A DNA stretch of 64,000 nt from Nonomuraea soli (GTDB lineage Bacteria > Actinomycetota > Actinomycetes > Streptosporangiales > Streptosporangiaceae): assembly GCF_013761175.1 (NCBI RefSeq), contig NZ_JACDUR010000006.1, positions 186,001-250,000 on the forward strand. The letters run 5' to 3'. Position numbers and translations under genes: made by a program. This document shows, piece by piece, positions 15,694 through 24,723 of the stretch. The notes under the pieces are model-generated. The model had not been told where the DNA came from and did not search any database. It was given only the letters and a program-made list of their open reading frames with translations. Within the stretch, counting starts at the first letter, position 1. Every line of letters begins with the position of its first letter.

Positions 15694-18297
15694 ATGACGC
15701 TCGCTTACAGCTTCCACGAGATCGACGCATCGATGCTGGCCGAGGTCGGTGGCAAGGCCGCCAATCTGGGCCAGCTGACCAGAGCGGGGCTGCCGGTGCC
15801 GCCGGGAGGCTGCCTGTCGACCGAGGCCTACGGGCTGGTGGCCGCCGGCCTCGACGAGCTCATCGCGCGGGCGCCCGCCGGCGAGCTGGCCGCCCGCGCC
15901 CGCGAGCTGCTGCTGGCCGCCCCGGTGCCGGAGAGCGTGCGCAAGGCCGTCGCGGGCATCTACCCGGGCGGTGCGGTGGCGGTGCGCTCCTCCGCCACCG
16001 CCGAGGACCTGCCGCACGCCAGCTTCGCCGGTCAGCAGGACACCTACCTCAACGTCGTCGGCGAGGACGCCGTCGTGGAGGCGGTCAGGCGCTGCTGGGC
16101 CTCGCTGTGGACCGACAGGGCGGTGGCCTACCGCGAGGCCAACGGCATCGATCACGGGGCGGTGCGGCTGGCCGTGGTCATCCAGCGGATGGTCGACTCC
16201 GCCGTCGCGGGCGTGATGTTCACCGCCAACCCGGTCACCGGCCGTCGTCACGAGGCCGTCATCGACGCGAGCCCCGGCCTGGGCGAGGCGGTGGTGTCAG
16301 GAGCCGTCAACCCCGACAGGTTCGTCGTCCACGAGGGCGAGATCCTCGAGCGGCACGCCGGCGACAAGCGCATGGCCATCCGCTCGCTGCCCGGCGGCGG
16401 CACCGAGCGCGAGGAGCTCGACCACGACGGGTTCTGCCTCACCGACGCGCAGGTCCTGGAGCTGGCCGCGCTGGGCCGCCGCGTCGAGGACCACTACGGC
16501 GCCCCGCAGGACACCGAGTGGGCGATTGACGACGGCGGCACGCTCTGGCTCACCCAGGCGCGCCCCATCACCACGCTCTACCCGCTCCCGGCGCACAGGG
16601 CCGAGGGACTGCGCGCCTACTTCTCCTTCAACGTCGCCCAGGGCGTCTTCGGGCCGCTCACCCCGCTGGGACTGTCGGGCCTGAAGCTGGTCAGCTCGGG
16701 CATGTCGGCGATGTTCGGCTTCCGGGTCGCCGACCGTTTCGCGGGAGCCTCACCCATCACCGACTCCGGCGGGCGCCTGTGGATCGACATCACCCCGGCG
16801 CTGCGCAGCCGGGTCGGCCGTGCCGTCCTGCCGCGCATGTTGTCGGTCGGCGAGGCCCGCGCCGGCGTGATCTTCGAGCGGCTGACCGAGAGACCGGAGT
16901 TCTCGGTCACCCAGCACTCGCGCCGCCCGTTCCTGCGCCGCATCGGCCGCTTCGCCCGCCGCATGCACGTGCCGTCGCGCGTACGGCTCGCGCTCACGAA
17001 TCCGGAGCGGGCGATCGCCCTGTCGAAGCGGATCGGCGCCGAACTCGACGCCAGGCTGGGCATCGCCGCCACCGCCACCCCGCTGGAGCGCCTGGACCAC
17101 GCCGAGCGGGTCCTGCACGCCATCCCGCCCGTCATCGCCTCGATCATGCCCATGGCCCTGACCGGCTACGGCATGCTCGGCCTGGCCTCCCGGTTGTCGG
17201 GGATGACGTTGTCGCAGCTGCAGGACGTGCTGCGCAGCGTGCCCAACAACCCCACCACCGAGATGGACCTGGAGTTGTGGCACCTGGCCACCCGCATCGA
17301 GCCCTTCCCCGACGTGCCGGTGGCGGAGCTGGTCGCCGCCTACCACGCGGGCACGCTGCCGCAGCGCGAGCAGATCGCCGCCTTCCTCGACACCTACGGC
17401 CACCGCGGGGTCGCCGAGATCGACCTCGGCGTGCCCCGCTGGTCCGACGACCCCACCCACATCATCGGCGTGCTGGCCAACTACCTGCGCATGGACACCA
17501 CAGGGCCCACCCCCGACGTGCTGTTCGCCAGGGGCGCCGCCGAGGCGCAGGCGCTCATCGACCGCGCCGCCGCCCGGGCGGGCCGGGTGAAGGGCCGGGT
17601 GGTGCGCTTCGCGCTGGGCCGGGCACGCACGCTCGTCGGGCTGCGCGAGGTGCCCAAGTACTACATCGTCGTCACCCTGACGGCCGTACGGCGCAGCATG
17701 GCCGTCGTCGGCGAGCACCTGGCCTCGCTCGGCCTGCTGGAGACGGCCGACGACGTCTACTTCCTCACCCTGCCCGAGATCCGCTCGGCCGTGAACGGCG
17801 CGGAACCCGACCTGTGGCGCGCCCTGGTCGCCGAGCGCCGGGCCTCCTACGCCCAGGAGCGGCGCCGCAGGCACGTGCCCCGCATGCTGCTGTCCGACGG
17901 CACCGAGCCGGAGGCCCTGGCCGTGGCGGCCGCCGAGGGTGACCTGGTGGGCACGCCCGCCTCCGCGGGCACTGTCACCGGCCCGGCCAGGGTGGTGCTC
18001 GACCCGCTCGGCGCCCACCTCGAACCCGGCGAGATCCTCGTCTGCCCCTCCACCGACCCCGGCTGGACGCCCCTGTTCCTCACGGCCGGCGGGCTCGTCA
18101 TGGAGATGGGCGGCGCGATGTCGCACGGGGCCGTGGTGGCCAGGGAGTACGGCATCCCGGCGGTGGTGGGCGTGCCCGACGCCACCCACCGCATCGCCAC
18201 CGGTGAGGTGATCACGGTGGACGGGGCCACGGGCACCGTCACCCTGCCGCGAGGGGCGGACGACAGGGCCGCCGCGGGCACCGTCGCCCTGCCGTGA
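15694..18297 (+). CDS. PEP-utilising phosphotransferase, rifampicin phosphotransferase (Rph)-like
   Basis: 867 aa in three parts. An ATP-grasp PEP/pyruvate-binding domain (about 1-310) contains VGGKAANLGQLTRAGLPVP, AVRSSATAEDLPHASFAGQQ and VMFTANPVTG. A large middle domain contains TPLGLSGLK and GGRLWIDITPAL. A C-terminal swivelling domain carries the phospho-histidine motif GGAMSHGAVVAREYGIPAVV (His811). This architecture and total length match rifampicin phosphotransferases, which phosphorylate rifamycins. PEP synthase has the swivel domain in the middle instead of at the end. A related phosphotransferase for another ansamycin, or a metabolic PEP-synthase paralogue, remains possible. It stands alone with its own palindrome upstream and splits the LacI-linked gene set. 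Confidence 0.75.
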   Translation: MTLAYSFHEIDASMLAEVGGKAANLGQLTRAGLPVPPGGCLSTEAYGLVAAGLDELIARAPAGELAARARELLLAAPVPESVRKAVAGIYPGGAVAVRSSATAEDLPHASFAGQQDTYLNVVGEDAVVEAVRRCWASLWTDRAVAYREANGIDHGAVRLAVVIQRMVDSAVAGVMFTANPVTGRRHEAVIDASPGLGEAVVSGAVNPDRFVVHEGEILERHAGDKRMAIRSLPGGGTEREELDHDGFCLTDAQVLELAALGRRVEDHYGAPQDTEWAIDDGGTLWLTQARPITTLYPLPAHRAEGLRAYFSFNVAQGVFGPLTPLGLSGLKLVSSGMSAMFGFRVADRFAGASPITDSGGRLWIDITPALRSRVGRAVLPRMLSVGEARAGVIFERLTERPEFSVTQHSRRPFLRRIGRFARRMHVPSRVRLALTNPERAIALSKRIGAELDARLGIAATATPLERLDHAERVLHAIPPVIASIMPMALTGYGMLGLASRLSGMTLSQLQDVLRSVPNNPTTEMDLELWHLATRIEPFPDVPVAELVAAYHAGTLPQREQIAAFLDTYGHRGVAEIDLGVPRWSDDPTHIIGVLANYLRMDTTGPTPDVLFARGAAEAQALIDRAAARAGRVKGRVVRFALGRARTLVGLREVPKYYIVVTLTAVRRSMAVVGEHLASLGLLETADDVYFLTLPEIRSAVNGAEPDLWRALVAERRASYAQERRRRHVPRMLLSDGTEPEALAVAAAEGDLVGTPASAGTVTGPARVVLDPLGAHLEPGEILVCPSTDPGWTPLFLTAGGLVMEMGGAMSHGAVVAREYGIPAVVGVPDATHRIATGEVITVDGATGTVTLPRGADDRAAAGTVALP

Positions 18298-18304
18298 GCG
18301 GTGG

Positions 18305-19135
18305 TCAGAAGCCGCACACGCTCGCGTAGCGCTCCTTCATGGTGGCCACCACCTCGTCGGGGTCGGCGGCCCACACGTCGGCGTTGAAGATCTCCACCTC
18401 GACGTCGCCGGCGTAGCCCGCCGCCAGGACGGCACGCGTGATCGGCGCGAAGTCGATCACGCCGTCGCCCATCATGCCGCGCCCCAGCAGCACGTCGGCC
18501 GGGAGCGGGTGCAGGTAGTCGCAGACCTGGTAGGAGAAGACACGCTCGCCCGCTCGGGCGATCTGCTCGAACACCTGTGGGTCCCACCACACGTGGAAGG
18601 TGTCGACCACCACGCCCACCTGCTCGGCGGGCAGCCGCTCGGCGATGTCGAGCGCCTGCCCGAGCGTGGAGACGACCGCGCGGTCCGCGCAGTACATGGG
18701 GTGCAGCGGCTCGATGGCCAGCTTCACGCCGCGCTCGCCCGCGTAGGGCGCGAGCACCGCGAGGGACTCGGCCACCCGCTCGCGGGCGCCGCCCAGGTCA
18801 CGCGAGAACGACCCGAGCGGCTCGCCGGGAGTGACCCCAGGAAGGCCGCCGACGACCAGTACCAGGCAGGCGGCCTCCAGTTCGGCCGCCTCGTCGACGG
18901 CCCGGCGGTTGTCGTCGAGCGACTCGGCCGAGCCGGTGGTCAGGAAGCCGCCGCGGCACAACGAGGAGACGCGAAGCCCCGCCTCGCGCACGAGCTTGAC
19001 CGACTCGGCCAGGCCCTGCTCGGCGACGTTCTGGCGCCACAGGCCCACGGCCTGCAGGCCGTGCCGTACACACCCGTCGACGGCCTCGGCGACGCTCCAC
19101 CGCCTGGTGGTCCACTGGTTGAGAGACAGGCTCAT
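18305..19135 (-). CDS. sugar phosphate isomerase/epimerase (TIM barrel)
   Basis: 276 aa xylose-isomerase-like barrel. Metal-ligand motifs are visible as LAIEPLHPMY (Glu), GVVVDTFHVWWDP (Asp/His) and the C-terminal DVEVEIFNADVW (Glu). The loop LGRGMMGDGVIDF is the substrate-side GDG motif of this family. It is the third gene of a tight operon, its ATG overlapping the DUF993 stop by 4 bp. Gfo/Idh dehydrogenase, DUF993 aldolase-like protein and this isomerase together suggest oxidation, isomerisation and cleavage of a sugar or inositol-type substrate. The exact compound is unknown. Confidence 0.88.
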   Translation of the reverse strand: MSLSLNQWTTRRWSVAEAVDGCVRHGLQAVGLWRQNVAEQGLAESVKLVREAGLRVSSLCRGGFLTTGSAESLDDNRRAVDEAAELEAACLVLVVGGLPGVTPGEPLGSFSRDLGGARERVAESLAVLAPYAGERGVKLAIEPLHPMYCADRAVVSTLGQALDIAERLPAEQVGVVVDTFHVWWDPQVFEQIARAGERVFSYQVCDYLHPLPADVLLGRGMMGDGVIDFAPITRAVLAAGYAGDVEVEIFNADVWAADPDEVVATMKERYASVCGF

Positions 19136-20265
19136 CGGCCGTGCACCGCCAGCAAGGAGGTCATGCGGCTGACGGCCAGGTCGGGGTCGGCGAGCAGGCC
19201 TGCCTGGTCGGCCAGGCGGAAGACCTCCGACAGGTGGGTCAGCGAGCGGGCCGACTGGGCGCCGTTGACCATGGCGAAGGCGTCCTGGTGGCCGTTGAGC
19301 CAGGCCAGGAAGACGATGCCGGTCTTGTAGTTGTACGTCGGCGCCTCGAAGATCTTGCGCGACAACGCCACGGTTGGCTCGAAGATCTCGTCGTAGCGCG
19401 CCAGGTCACCGGTGTCCAGCGCGCGCAGCGCCGCCGCGGCGGCCGGGGCGATGGCGTCGAAGATGCCCAGCAGGGCGTGCGAGCCCGACTTGATCAGCGA
19501 CGGGTAGTTGAAGTCGTCGCCGGTGTAGAGCTTGACGCCCTCCGGCAGCGCGGCGCGCAGCCGTACCTCGTGCTGCTCGTCCAGGAGCGAGACCTTGACG
19601 CCGTCGACCATGCCGGCGTGGGCGTGGACGAGCTCCAGGAACGACCGCGTGGCCGTCTCGACGTCGCGTGAGCCCCAGTATCCGGCCAGGTTGGGGTCGA
19701 ACATCTCGCCCAGCCAGTGCAGGATCACCGGGCGGTCGGCGACGGAGAACAGCTTGCCGTACACCGCGTGGTAGTCGGACGGGCCGGAGGCCAGGCGCGC
19801 GAGCTGGCGGGAGGCCATGACGATGACACCCGCGCCCGACGCCTGGACGGTCTCGATCTGCTCGCCGTAGGCGGCGGCGACCTCGTCGAGTGAGGCCGCG
19901 TCGGGGCGGTGGTCGGTGCCGGCGCCGAAGGAGACCAGCTCGACCGGGTCGCCGAAGGCGCGGGCCTCGTCGGCGCTGCGCCGGATGAGCTGCTTGCACG
20001 CGGCCCAGTCCAGGCCCATGTTGCGCTGGGCGGTGTCCATGGCGTCGGCGATGCGCAGGCCGTACGACCACAGGTGGCGGCGGAAGCGCAGCGTGGCGTC
20101 CCAGTCGACGACGGCGGGGGAGCCGGGGGTGTTGTCGCCGAGCGGGTCGGCCACCACGTGGGCGGCGGCGTAGACGACGCGGCTGCGGGCGGGCCCGGCG
20201 GGCTTGCCCCAGGAGACGGGCTCGCGCAGGGTGTAGGTCCCTCCAGGCAGGTCGATCGAGGTCAC
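19132..20265 (-). CDS. DUF993-family protein (dihydrodipicolinate-synthase-like aldolase fold)
   Basis: 377 aa. The barrel-like pattern includes RVVYAAAHVVADP near the start, GVIVMASRQLAR, RPVILHWLGEMFDP, MVDGVKVSLLDEQHE (with the lysine where class I aldolases of the DHDPS superfamily place their Schiff-base lysine), and VKLYTGDDFNYP. DUF993 is a conserved actinobacterial family nearly always found with Gfo/Idh oxidoreductases and TIM-barrel isomerases, and its reaction is not established. I chose the GTG at 20265, which overlaps the Gfo/Idh stop (GTGA). The open frame upstream is a shadow. Lyase or aldolase activity is inference from fold and context. Confidence 0.85.
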   Translation of the reverse strand: MTSIDLPGGTYTLREPVSWGKPAGPARSRVVYAAAHVVADPLGDNTPGSPAVVDWDATLRFRRHLWSYGLRIADAMDTAQRNMGLDWAACKQLIRRSADEARAFGDPVELVSFGAGTDHRPDAASLDEVAAAYGEQIETVQASGAGVIVMASRQLARLASGPSDYHAVYGKLFSVADRPVILHWLGEMFDPNLAGYWGSRDVETATRSFLELVHAHAGMVDGVKVSLLDEQHEVRLRAALPEGVKLYTGDDFNYPSLIKSGSHALLGIFDAIAPAAAAALRALDTGDLARYDEIFEPTVALSRKIFEAPTYNYKTGIVFLAWLNGHQDAFAMVNGAQSARSLTHLSEVFRLADQAGLLADPDLAVSRMTSLLAVHGR

Positions 20266-21386
20266 AGCGAGGTCACCTCGACCCTGCGGCCCTCGGCGGA
20301 CGACTGCAGGCCGAGCTGGGCCAGCTGGACGCCACGCGCGCCCGCGGCGAAGTCGTAGGGGAACGGCGCGTCCTCCAGGACGTGGCGCAGGAACATCTCC
20401 CACTGGATCTTGAAGCCGTTGTCGAACTCGCCGTTGTCCGGCACGTACTGCCAGTCGTCGACGAAGCGGTGGGTGACGGGCAGGTCGGGGTTCCAGACCG
20501 GCTTGGGCGTGCCCGCGCGCGACTGGAAGCGGCAGTTGCGCAGCCCGGCGACGGCGCTGCCGTGGGTGCCGTCGACCTGGAACTCCACCAGCTCCTCACG
20601 GTTCACGCGCACGGCCCAGGAGGAGTTGATCTGGGCGACGATCCCGCCGGACAGCTCGAAGATGCCGTAGGCGGCGTCGTCGGCGGTGGCCTCGTAGGAG
20701 TTGCCCTGCTCGTCGACGCGGGTGGGGATGTGCGTGACGGCCTTGGCGTAGACCGACTGGACCGAGCCGAACAGGTTCTCCAGCACGTAGTGCCAGTGCG
20801 GGAACATGTCGAGGATGATGCCGCCGCCGTCCTGGCTGCGGTAGTTCCATGACGGCCGCTGCGCTTCCTGCCAGTCGCCCTCGAAGACCCAGTAGCCGAA
20901 CTCCCCGCGCACCGACAGGATCCGCCCGAAGAAGCCGCCGTCGATGAGGCGCTTGAGCTTGAGCAGGCCCGGCAGGAAGAGCTTGTCCTGCACGACGCCG
21001 TTCTTGACGCCCGCGGCGGTGGCGGCGTTGGCCAGCGTGACCGCCTCCTCGACGGTCTCGGCGGTCGGCTTCTCGGCGTAGACGTGCTTGCCCGCCTCGA
21101 TCGCCTTGAGCACGGCCTTGACCCGGGCCTGGGTGACCTGGGCGTCGAAGTAGACGTCGGCCTCGGCGATGGCGGCGTCCAGGTCGGTGGTGTAGTCGGG
21201 AATGTCGTGCTTGGCGGCCAGATCGGCGAGCTTGGCCTCGCTGCGCCCGACCAGGATGGGCCGCAGCTTCACGCGGGAGCCGTCGGCAAGGGTCAGGCCA
21301 CCCTGCTCGTTGATGGCCAGGACGGACCGGAGCAGGTGTTGCCGGTAGCCCATGCGCCCGGTGACACCGTTCATGGCAATGATCAC
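20262..21386 (-). CDS. Gfo/Idh/MocA-family NAD(P)-dependent oxidoreductase
   Basis: 374 aa. The N-terminal Rossmann domain (IIAMNGVTGRMGYRQHLL) is followed by the family signature HVYAEKPTAETVEEAVTLAN, whose EKP lysine is catalytic. The C-terminal alpha/beta domain carries DGGGIILDMFPHWHYVLENL, which positions the catalytic histidine. The enzyme oxidises or reduces a sugar, polyol or inositol-type substrate. It is the first gene of a three-gene operon with DUF993 and an isomerase. The GTG start has GAGGAG 5 nt upstream; an internal ATG four codons in is the alternative. The LacI-type operator at 21410-21425 sits just upstream, so repression by the 12.9-kb LacI protein is predicted. Confidence 0.93.
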   Translation of the reverse strand: MIIAMNGVTGRMGYRQHLLRSVLAINEQGGLTLADGSRVKLRPILVGRSEAKLADLAAKHDIPDYTTDLDAAIAEADVYFDAQVTQARVKAVLKAIEAGKHVYAEKPTAETVEEAVTLANAATAAGVKNGVVQDKLFLPGLLKLKRLIDGGFFGRILSVRGEFGYWVFEGDWQEAQRPSWNYRSQDGGGIILDMFPHWHYVLENLFGSVQSVYAKAVTHIPTRVDEQGNSYEATADDAAYGIFELSGGIVAQINSSWAVRVNREELVEFQVDGTHGSAVAGLRNCRFQSRAGTPKPVWNPDLPVTHRFVDDWQYVPDNGEFDNGFKIQWEMFLRHVLEDAPFPYDFAAGARGVQLAQLGLQSSAEGRRVEVTSL

Positions 21387-21409
21387 AACGACTCCTCAGC
21401 AAGGGGGTG

Positions 21410-21425
21410 GGGAAAGCGCTTTCCC
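21410..21425. promoter_or_regulatory. perfect LacI-type operator before the Gfo/Idh operon
   Basis: GGGAAAGCGCTTTCCC is a 16-bp perfect palindrome 24 bp upstream of the Gfo/Idh start codon. It matches the operator at 12871-12884 except for one base in the shared core. It links the two halves of the sugar-enzyme cluster to one LacI regulator. Confidence 0.8.
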
Positions 21426-21464
21426 AGACGGTACGGCGAGGCGGGTGCGGTCGTCAAGACGAGG

Positions 21465-22679
21465 TCAGCCCTTGGTCTCCAGACGCACCAGCGCCTTGGC
21501 TATCGGATGGGCGGTCAGCTCGACCTGCCACTCGCGCGCGCCCAGCGAGCGCAGGCGGTCGGCCACGGTCAGGTCGTCGATCTCGGAGGGCGGCTGCCAG
21601 GTGAGGCGGCGCACGGCGTCGGGCTGCAGGAGGTTCTCCGTCGGCATGCGGTGCTCGTCGGCCAGTGCGGCCACCACGGCACGCGCGGCGGCCAGGCGTT
21701 TGGCCGCCACCGGGTCGCGGTCGGCCCACCGGTTGGCGGGCGGCGGCCCGTCGCCGGGCGCGCTGGGCACGGGCAGCTCGGAGTCGGGCAGTGAGCGCGC
21801 CCGGCCGATGGCCGCCAGCCAGTCGTTGATGTGGCGACGGGCCGAGCGGGCCGTGAACGCCGTGATCTCGGTCAGCGCCTTGCGGGTGCGCGGCGCCTCC
21901 AGCGCGGCGGCGACGATGGCGCCGTCGGGCAGCACCCGGCCCGGCGCGATGTCGCCGTCTCTGGCGATCTGGTCGCGCATGGTCCACAACTCGCGCACCA
22001 CCGCCAGCGCCCGCGCGTTGCGCACCTTGTGGATGCCGGAGGTGCGCCGCCAGGGGTCGTTGCGCGGCTCCGGGGCCGGGGCGTGGAGCACCGACTCGAA
22101 CTCCTGGATCGCCCAGCCGAGCTTGCCGCTCTCGGAGAGCTCGGCGTGGAGCACGTCGCGCAGCTCCACCAGCACCTCGACGTCGAGCGCCGCGTAGCGC
22201 AGCCAGTCTTCCGGCAGCGGCCTGGTCGACCAGTCGGCGGCCGAGTGGCCCTTCTCCAGCCGCAGCCCCAGCACGGTCTCGACCATCGTGCCCAGGCCGA
22301 CCCGCTCGTAGCCGAGCAGGCGCCCGGCCAGTTCGGTGTCGAACATGTGGCGCGGCCTGAACCCCACCTCGGCCAGGCACGGCAGATCCTGTGACGCGGC
22401 GTGCAGCACGACCTCGGCCGGGCCCACCGCCGCGTCGAGCTCCGACAGATCGGGGCAGGCGATCGGATCGATCAGGGCGGTGCCCGCCCCGGCCCTGCGC
22501 AGCTGCACCAGGTAGGCGCGCCCGCCGTAGCGGTAGCCGGAGGCGCGCTCGGCGTCGACGGCGACCGGCCCGCTGCCGCCCGCGAAGGCCGCGACGACGT
22601 CGGCCAGCGCGCGGGCGTCGGCGATCACCGGAGGGATGCCCTCGCGGGGTTCGAGCAGCGGGACGACGTCGTTCATCAC
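21465..22679 (-). CDS. rnd: ribonuclease D-like 3'-5' exonuclease with HRDC domain
   Basis: 404 aa. The DEDDy exonuclease domain (about 15-195) has VAVDAERASGYRYGG (first Asp/Glu pair), HAASQDLPCLAEVG and YAALDVEVLVELRD with the catalytic Tyr/Asp. An HRDC domain follows around 215-290 (RNARALAVVRELWTMRDQIA), and the C terminus holds a second HRDC-like region. It trims structured RNAs such as tRNA precursors. Two ATGs open the gene (22679 and 22676). It is followed in the opposite genomic direction by the LacI operator region. It is preceded by DUF3000, a neighbour that is standard in actinobacteria. Confidence 0.93.
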   Translation of the reverse strand: MMNDVVPLLEPREGIPPVIADARALADVVAAFAGGSGPVAVDAERASGYRYGGRAYLVQLRRAGAGTALIDPIACPDLSELDAAVGPAEVVLHAASQDLPCLAEVGFRPRHMFDTELAGRLLGYERVGLGTMVETVLGLRLEKGHSAADWSTRPLPEDWLRYAALDVEVLVELRDVLHAELSESGKLGWAIQEFESVLHAPAPEPRNDPWRRTSGIHKVRNARALAVVRELWTMRDQIARDGDIAPGRVLPDGAIVAAALEAPRTRKALTEITAFTARSARRHINDWLAAIGRARSLPDSELPVPSAPGDGPPPANRWADRDPVAAKRLAAARAVVAALADEHRMPTENLLQPDAVRRLTWQPPSEIDDLTVADRLRSLGAREWQVELTAHPIAKALVRLETKG

Positions 22680-22688
22680 TTAATCTTA

Positions 22689-23327
22689 CTAACGACGATC
22701 ATCCTCGCGTCGACGAGGCAGGGCCGCCACGTCGGGAGGCAACGGGGGGATGCCCGCCGCCAGGCACATCAGGTCGCACCAGGCCGCGACATGGGCGGAC
22801 ATGTCCTCCTCCAGCGGAGACCACGAGGCCCGCAGTTCCAGCTCGGTCGTCACCGGATCCTCGGCCTTGTTGCCGAAACCCTCGGAGACCGCCCTGGTCA
22901 CCGTGCCACCGGCCGCGCTGTAGGCGGCCAGCCGGGTGTCGAGCGCCTCGGTCAGCCAGCTCCACGCCACCGGCCCCAGCAGCGGATCGGAGGTGATCTC
23001 CGGCTCCATGTCGGCCCGCACGTAGGCCACCAGCCGGAACGGCCCCTCCCAGCCGCGCTGGCCGTCGGGGTCGAACAGCAGGATCAGCCGGCCCACCGCC
23101 AGCTCGTCGTCGTCGCGGTAGACCGACGCGCCGATGGCGGCGGAGAACGGCGCCAGCCGCTGCGGCGCCGGCAGGTCCTCCAGCTCGATCTCCGGCCTGA
23201 CCTCCGCCGCCCGCAGCGTCTCGACCGCGCGCGCGAACTCCGGCGGGGCCGGCGGACGCTCACCGAGGGTCATGGGGGAAGCGTAGGTCGCGGCGGGCCG
23301 GAAGGGGACCACGGGGGTAGTCGTCAC
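22689..23327 (-). CDS. DUF3000-family conserved actinobacterial protein
   Basis: 212 aa at most. The core starts PPEFARAVETLRAAEVRPEIELEDLPAPQRLAPFSAAI and includes LILLFDPDGQRGWEGPFRL, AWSWLTEALDTRLA and a C-terminal WCDLMCLAAGIPPLPPDVAALPRR. This is the DUF3000 pattern, a family of unknown function found next to rnd and hemE in many actinomycetes. The start is uncertain. The GTG at 23327 gives the longest protein, while the ATG at 23273 (MTLGERPPAP) lies nearer the conserved core. Neither has a convincing ribosome site. The rnd start is only 9 bp downstream, so the two are likely co-transcribed. Confidence 0.85.
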   Translation of the reverse strand: MTTTPVVPFRPAATYASPMTLGERPPAPPEFARAVETLRAAEVRPEIELEDLPAPQRLAPFSAAIGASVYRDDDELAVGRLILLFDPDGQRGWEGPFRLVAYVRADMEPEITSDPLLGPVAWSWLTEALDTRLAAYSAAGGTVTRAVSEGFGNKAEDPVTTELELRASWSPLEEDMSAHVAAWCDLMCLAAGIPPLPPDVAALPRRREDDRR

Positions 23328-23333
23328 GTGACG

Positions 23334-23519
23334 TCAAGCCGCTGTCCGCACGAGCAGGGCGAGCTGGGGCCCGGTGTGGAGCACGGGCAGGCCCAGGAGC
23401 ACGGCGTGGCCGCAGTCGACGCACGACCACTCGGGGCACGTGTCCGGCTCGTGTCCGTCGAGGCAGGGCGGCTGCTCGAACAGCCGCTCCCCGGCACAGG
23501 TGGCACAGAACCTGTTCAT
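23334..23519 (-). CDS. small zinc-ribbon-like protein
   Basis: 61 aa from the ATG at 23519 (MNRFCATCAGERLF). Two CxxC pairs, CATC and CVDC, plus a CPEWSC segment look like a zinc ribbon, followed by a hydrophobic tail. No function is known to me. It sits between DUF3000 and the divergent hemE. An in-frame ATG at 23528 and a longer open frame to 23585 are alternative starts; a GAAAGG element precedes the 23528 ATG but is too close to it for ideal spacing. The cysteine pattern and the position in a conserved block argue that it is real. Confidence 0.65.
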   Translation of the reverse strand: MNRFCATCAGERLFEQPPCLDGHEPDTCPEWSCVDCGHAVLLGLPVLHTGPQLALLVRTAA

Positions 23520-23712
23520 CGCTCGCATGGCCTTTCGTCGGGTAGAGCACCGACGTTGGCACGGCTCAACGACAATTCCCCGCATCGTGCTCGGCGTGTC
23601 CCGAAAGTGGTCCTGAATCGACGCCGCGCGGCGGGTTTAAGCAGTTTTGGACAAGAATTGAGGTTGACCGACCGGTGGGGCGACCGCTGAACCCGCATGG
23701 GACCCTTGACGG

Positions 23713-24723
23713 GTGAGTTCAGCCTTCCTCGCCGCCTGCCGCCGCCAGCCCGTCGACCACACCCCGGTGTGGTTCATGCGCCAGGCGGGCCGTTCGCTGC
23801 CCGAGTACCTCAAGGTGCGCGAGGGCGTGCCCATGCTGCAGGCCTGCGCCACGCCCGAGCTGGTCGTGGAGATCACGATGCAGCCGGTGCGCCGCTACGG
23901 CGTCGACGCGGCCATCTTCTTCAGCGACATCGTGGTGCCGCTCAAGGCCATCGGCGTCGACCTCGACATCAAGCCGGGCGTCGGCCCGGTCGTCGCCGAC
24001 CCGATCCGTGACGCCAGGGGCCTGGAGGTCCTGCGCGACCTGGAGCCCGACGACGTCGGCTACGTCACCGAGTCGATCAGGGCGCTGGTCGGCGAGCTCG
24101 GCGGCACGCCGCTGATCGGCTTCGCCGGAGCGCCGTTCACGCTGGCCTCCTACCTGATCGAGGGCGGGCCGTCGAAGAACCACGACCACACCAAGGCCAT
24201 GATGTACGGCGAGCCGCGCCTGTGGCACGCGCTCATGGACCGCCTCACCTCGATCGTCGCCCGCCACCTGCGCATCCAGATCGACGCGGGCGCCGAGGCC
24301 ATCCAGCTGTTCGACTCCTGGGTGGGCGCGGTGGCGCCCGACGACTACCGCGAGTTCGTCATGCCGTACACCAGGCGGATCTTCGAGGCGGTGACCGACG
24401 TGCCGCGCATCCACTTCGGCGTGGGCACCGGCGAGCTGCTCGCCCTGCTCGGCGAGGTCGGGGCCGACGTGGTGGGCGTCGACTGGCGCGTGCCGCTCGA
24501 CGAGGCCGCCCGGCGGGTCGGCCCCGGCAAGGCGCTGCAGGGCAACCTCGACCCCGCCATCCTGCTGGCGCCCTGGGAGGCGGTCGAGCGCAAGGCCACC
24601 GACATCCTGCGGCGCGGCGGCCAGGCCGAGGGCCACGTGTTCAACCTCGGCCACGGCGTGCTGCCCAGCACCGACCCCGACCAGCTCAAGCGGCTGACCG
24701 AGCTGGTTCACGCGTTCAGGTAG
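23713..24723 (+). CDS. hemE: uroporphyrinogen III decarboxylase
   Basis: 336 aa. It begins with the family signature PVWFMRQAGRSLPEYLKVRE and continues with FFSDIVVPLKAIGVDLDIKPG, LIGFAGAPFTLASYLIEGG, IQLFDSWVGAVAPDDY and a C-terminal VFNLGHGVLPSTDPDQL, all hallmarks of HemE. It converts uroporphyrinogen III to coproporphyrinogen III in the cytoplasm. The GTG start gives the usual N terminus. The last 16 bp overlap the converging TauE gene. With hemG and hemQ at 26.6-28.7 kb it forms the coproporphyrin-dependent haem branch used by actinobacteria. Confidence 0.96.
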   Translation: MSSAFLAACRRQPVDHTPVWFMRQAGRSLPEYLKVREGVPMLQACATPELVVEITMQPVRRYGVDAAIFFSDIVVPLKAIGVDLDIKPGVGPVVADPIRDARGLEVLRDLEPDDVGYVTESIRALVGELGGTPLIGFAGAPFTLASYLIEGGPSKNHDHTKAMMYGEPRLWHALMDRLTSIVARHLRIQIDAGAEAIQLFDSWVGAVAPDDYREFVMPYTRRIFEAVTDVPRIHFGVGTGELLALLGEVGADVVGVDWRVPLDEAARRVGPGKALQGNLDPAILLAPWEAVERKATDILRRGGQAEGHVFNLGHGVLPSTDPDQLKRLTELVHAFR

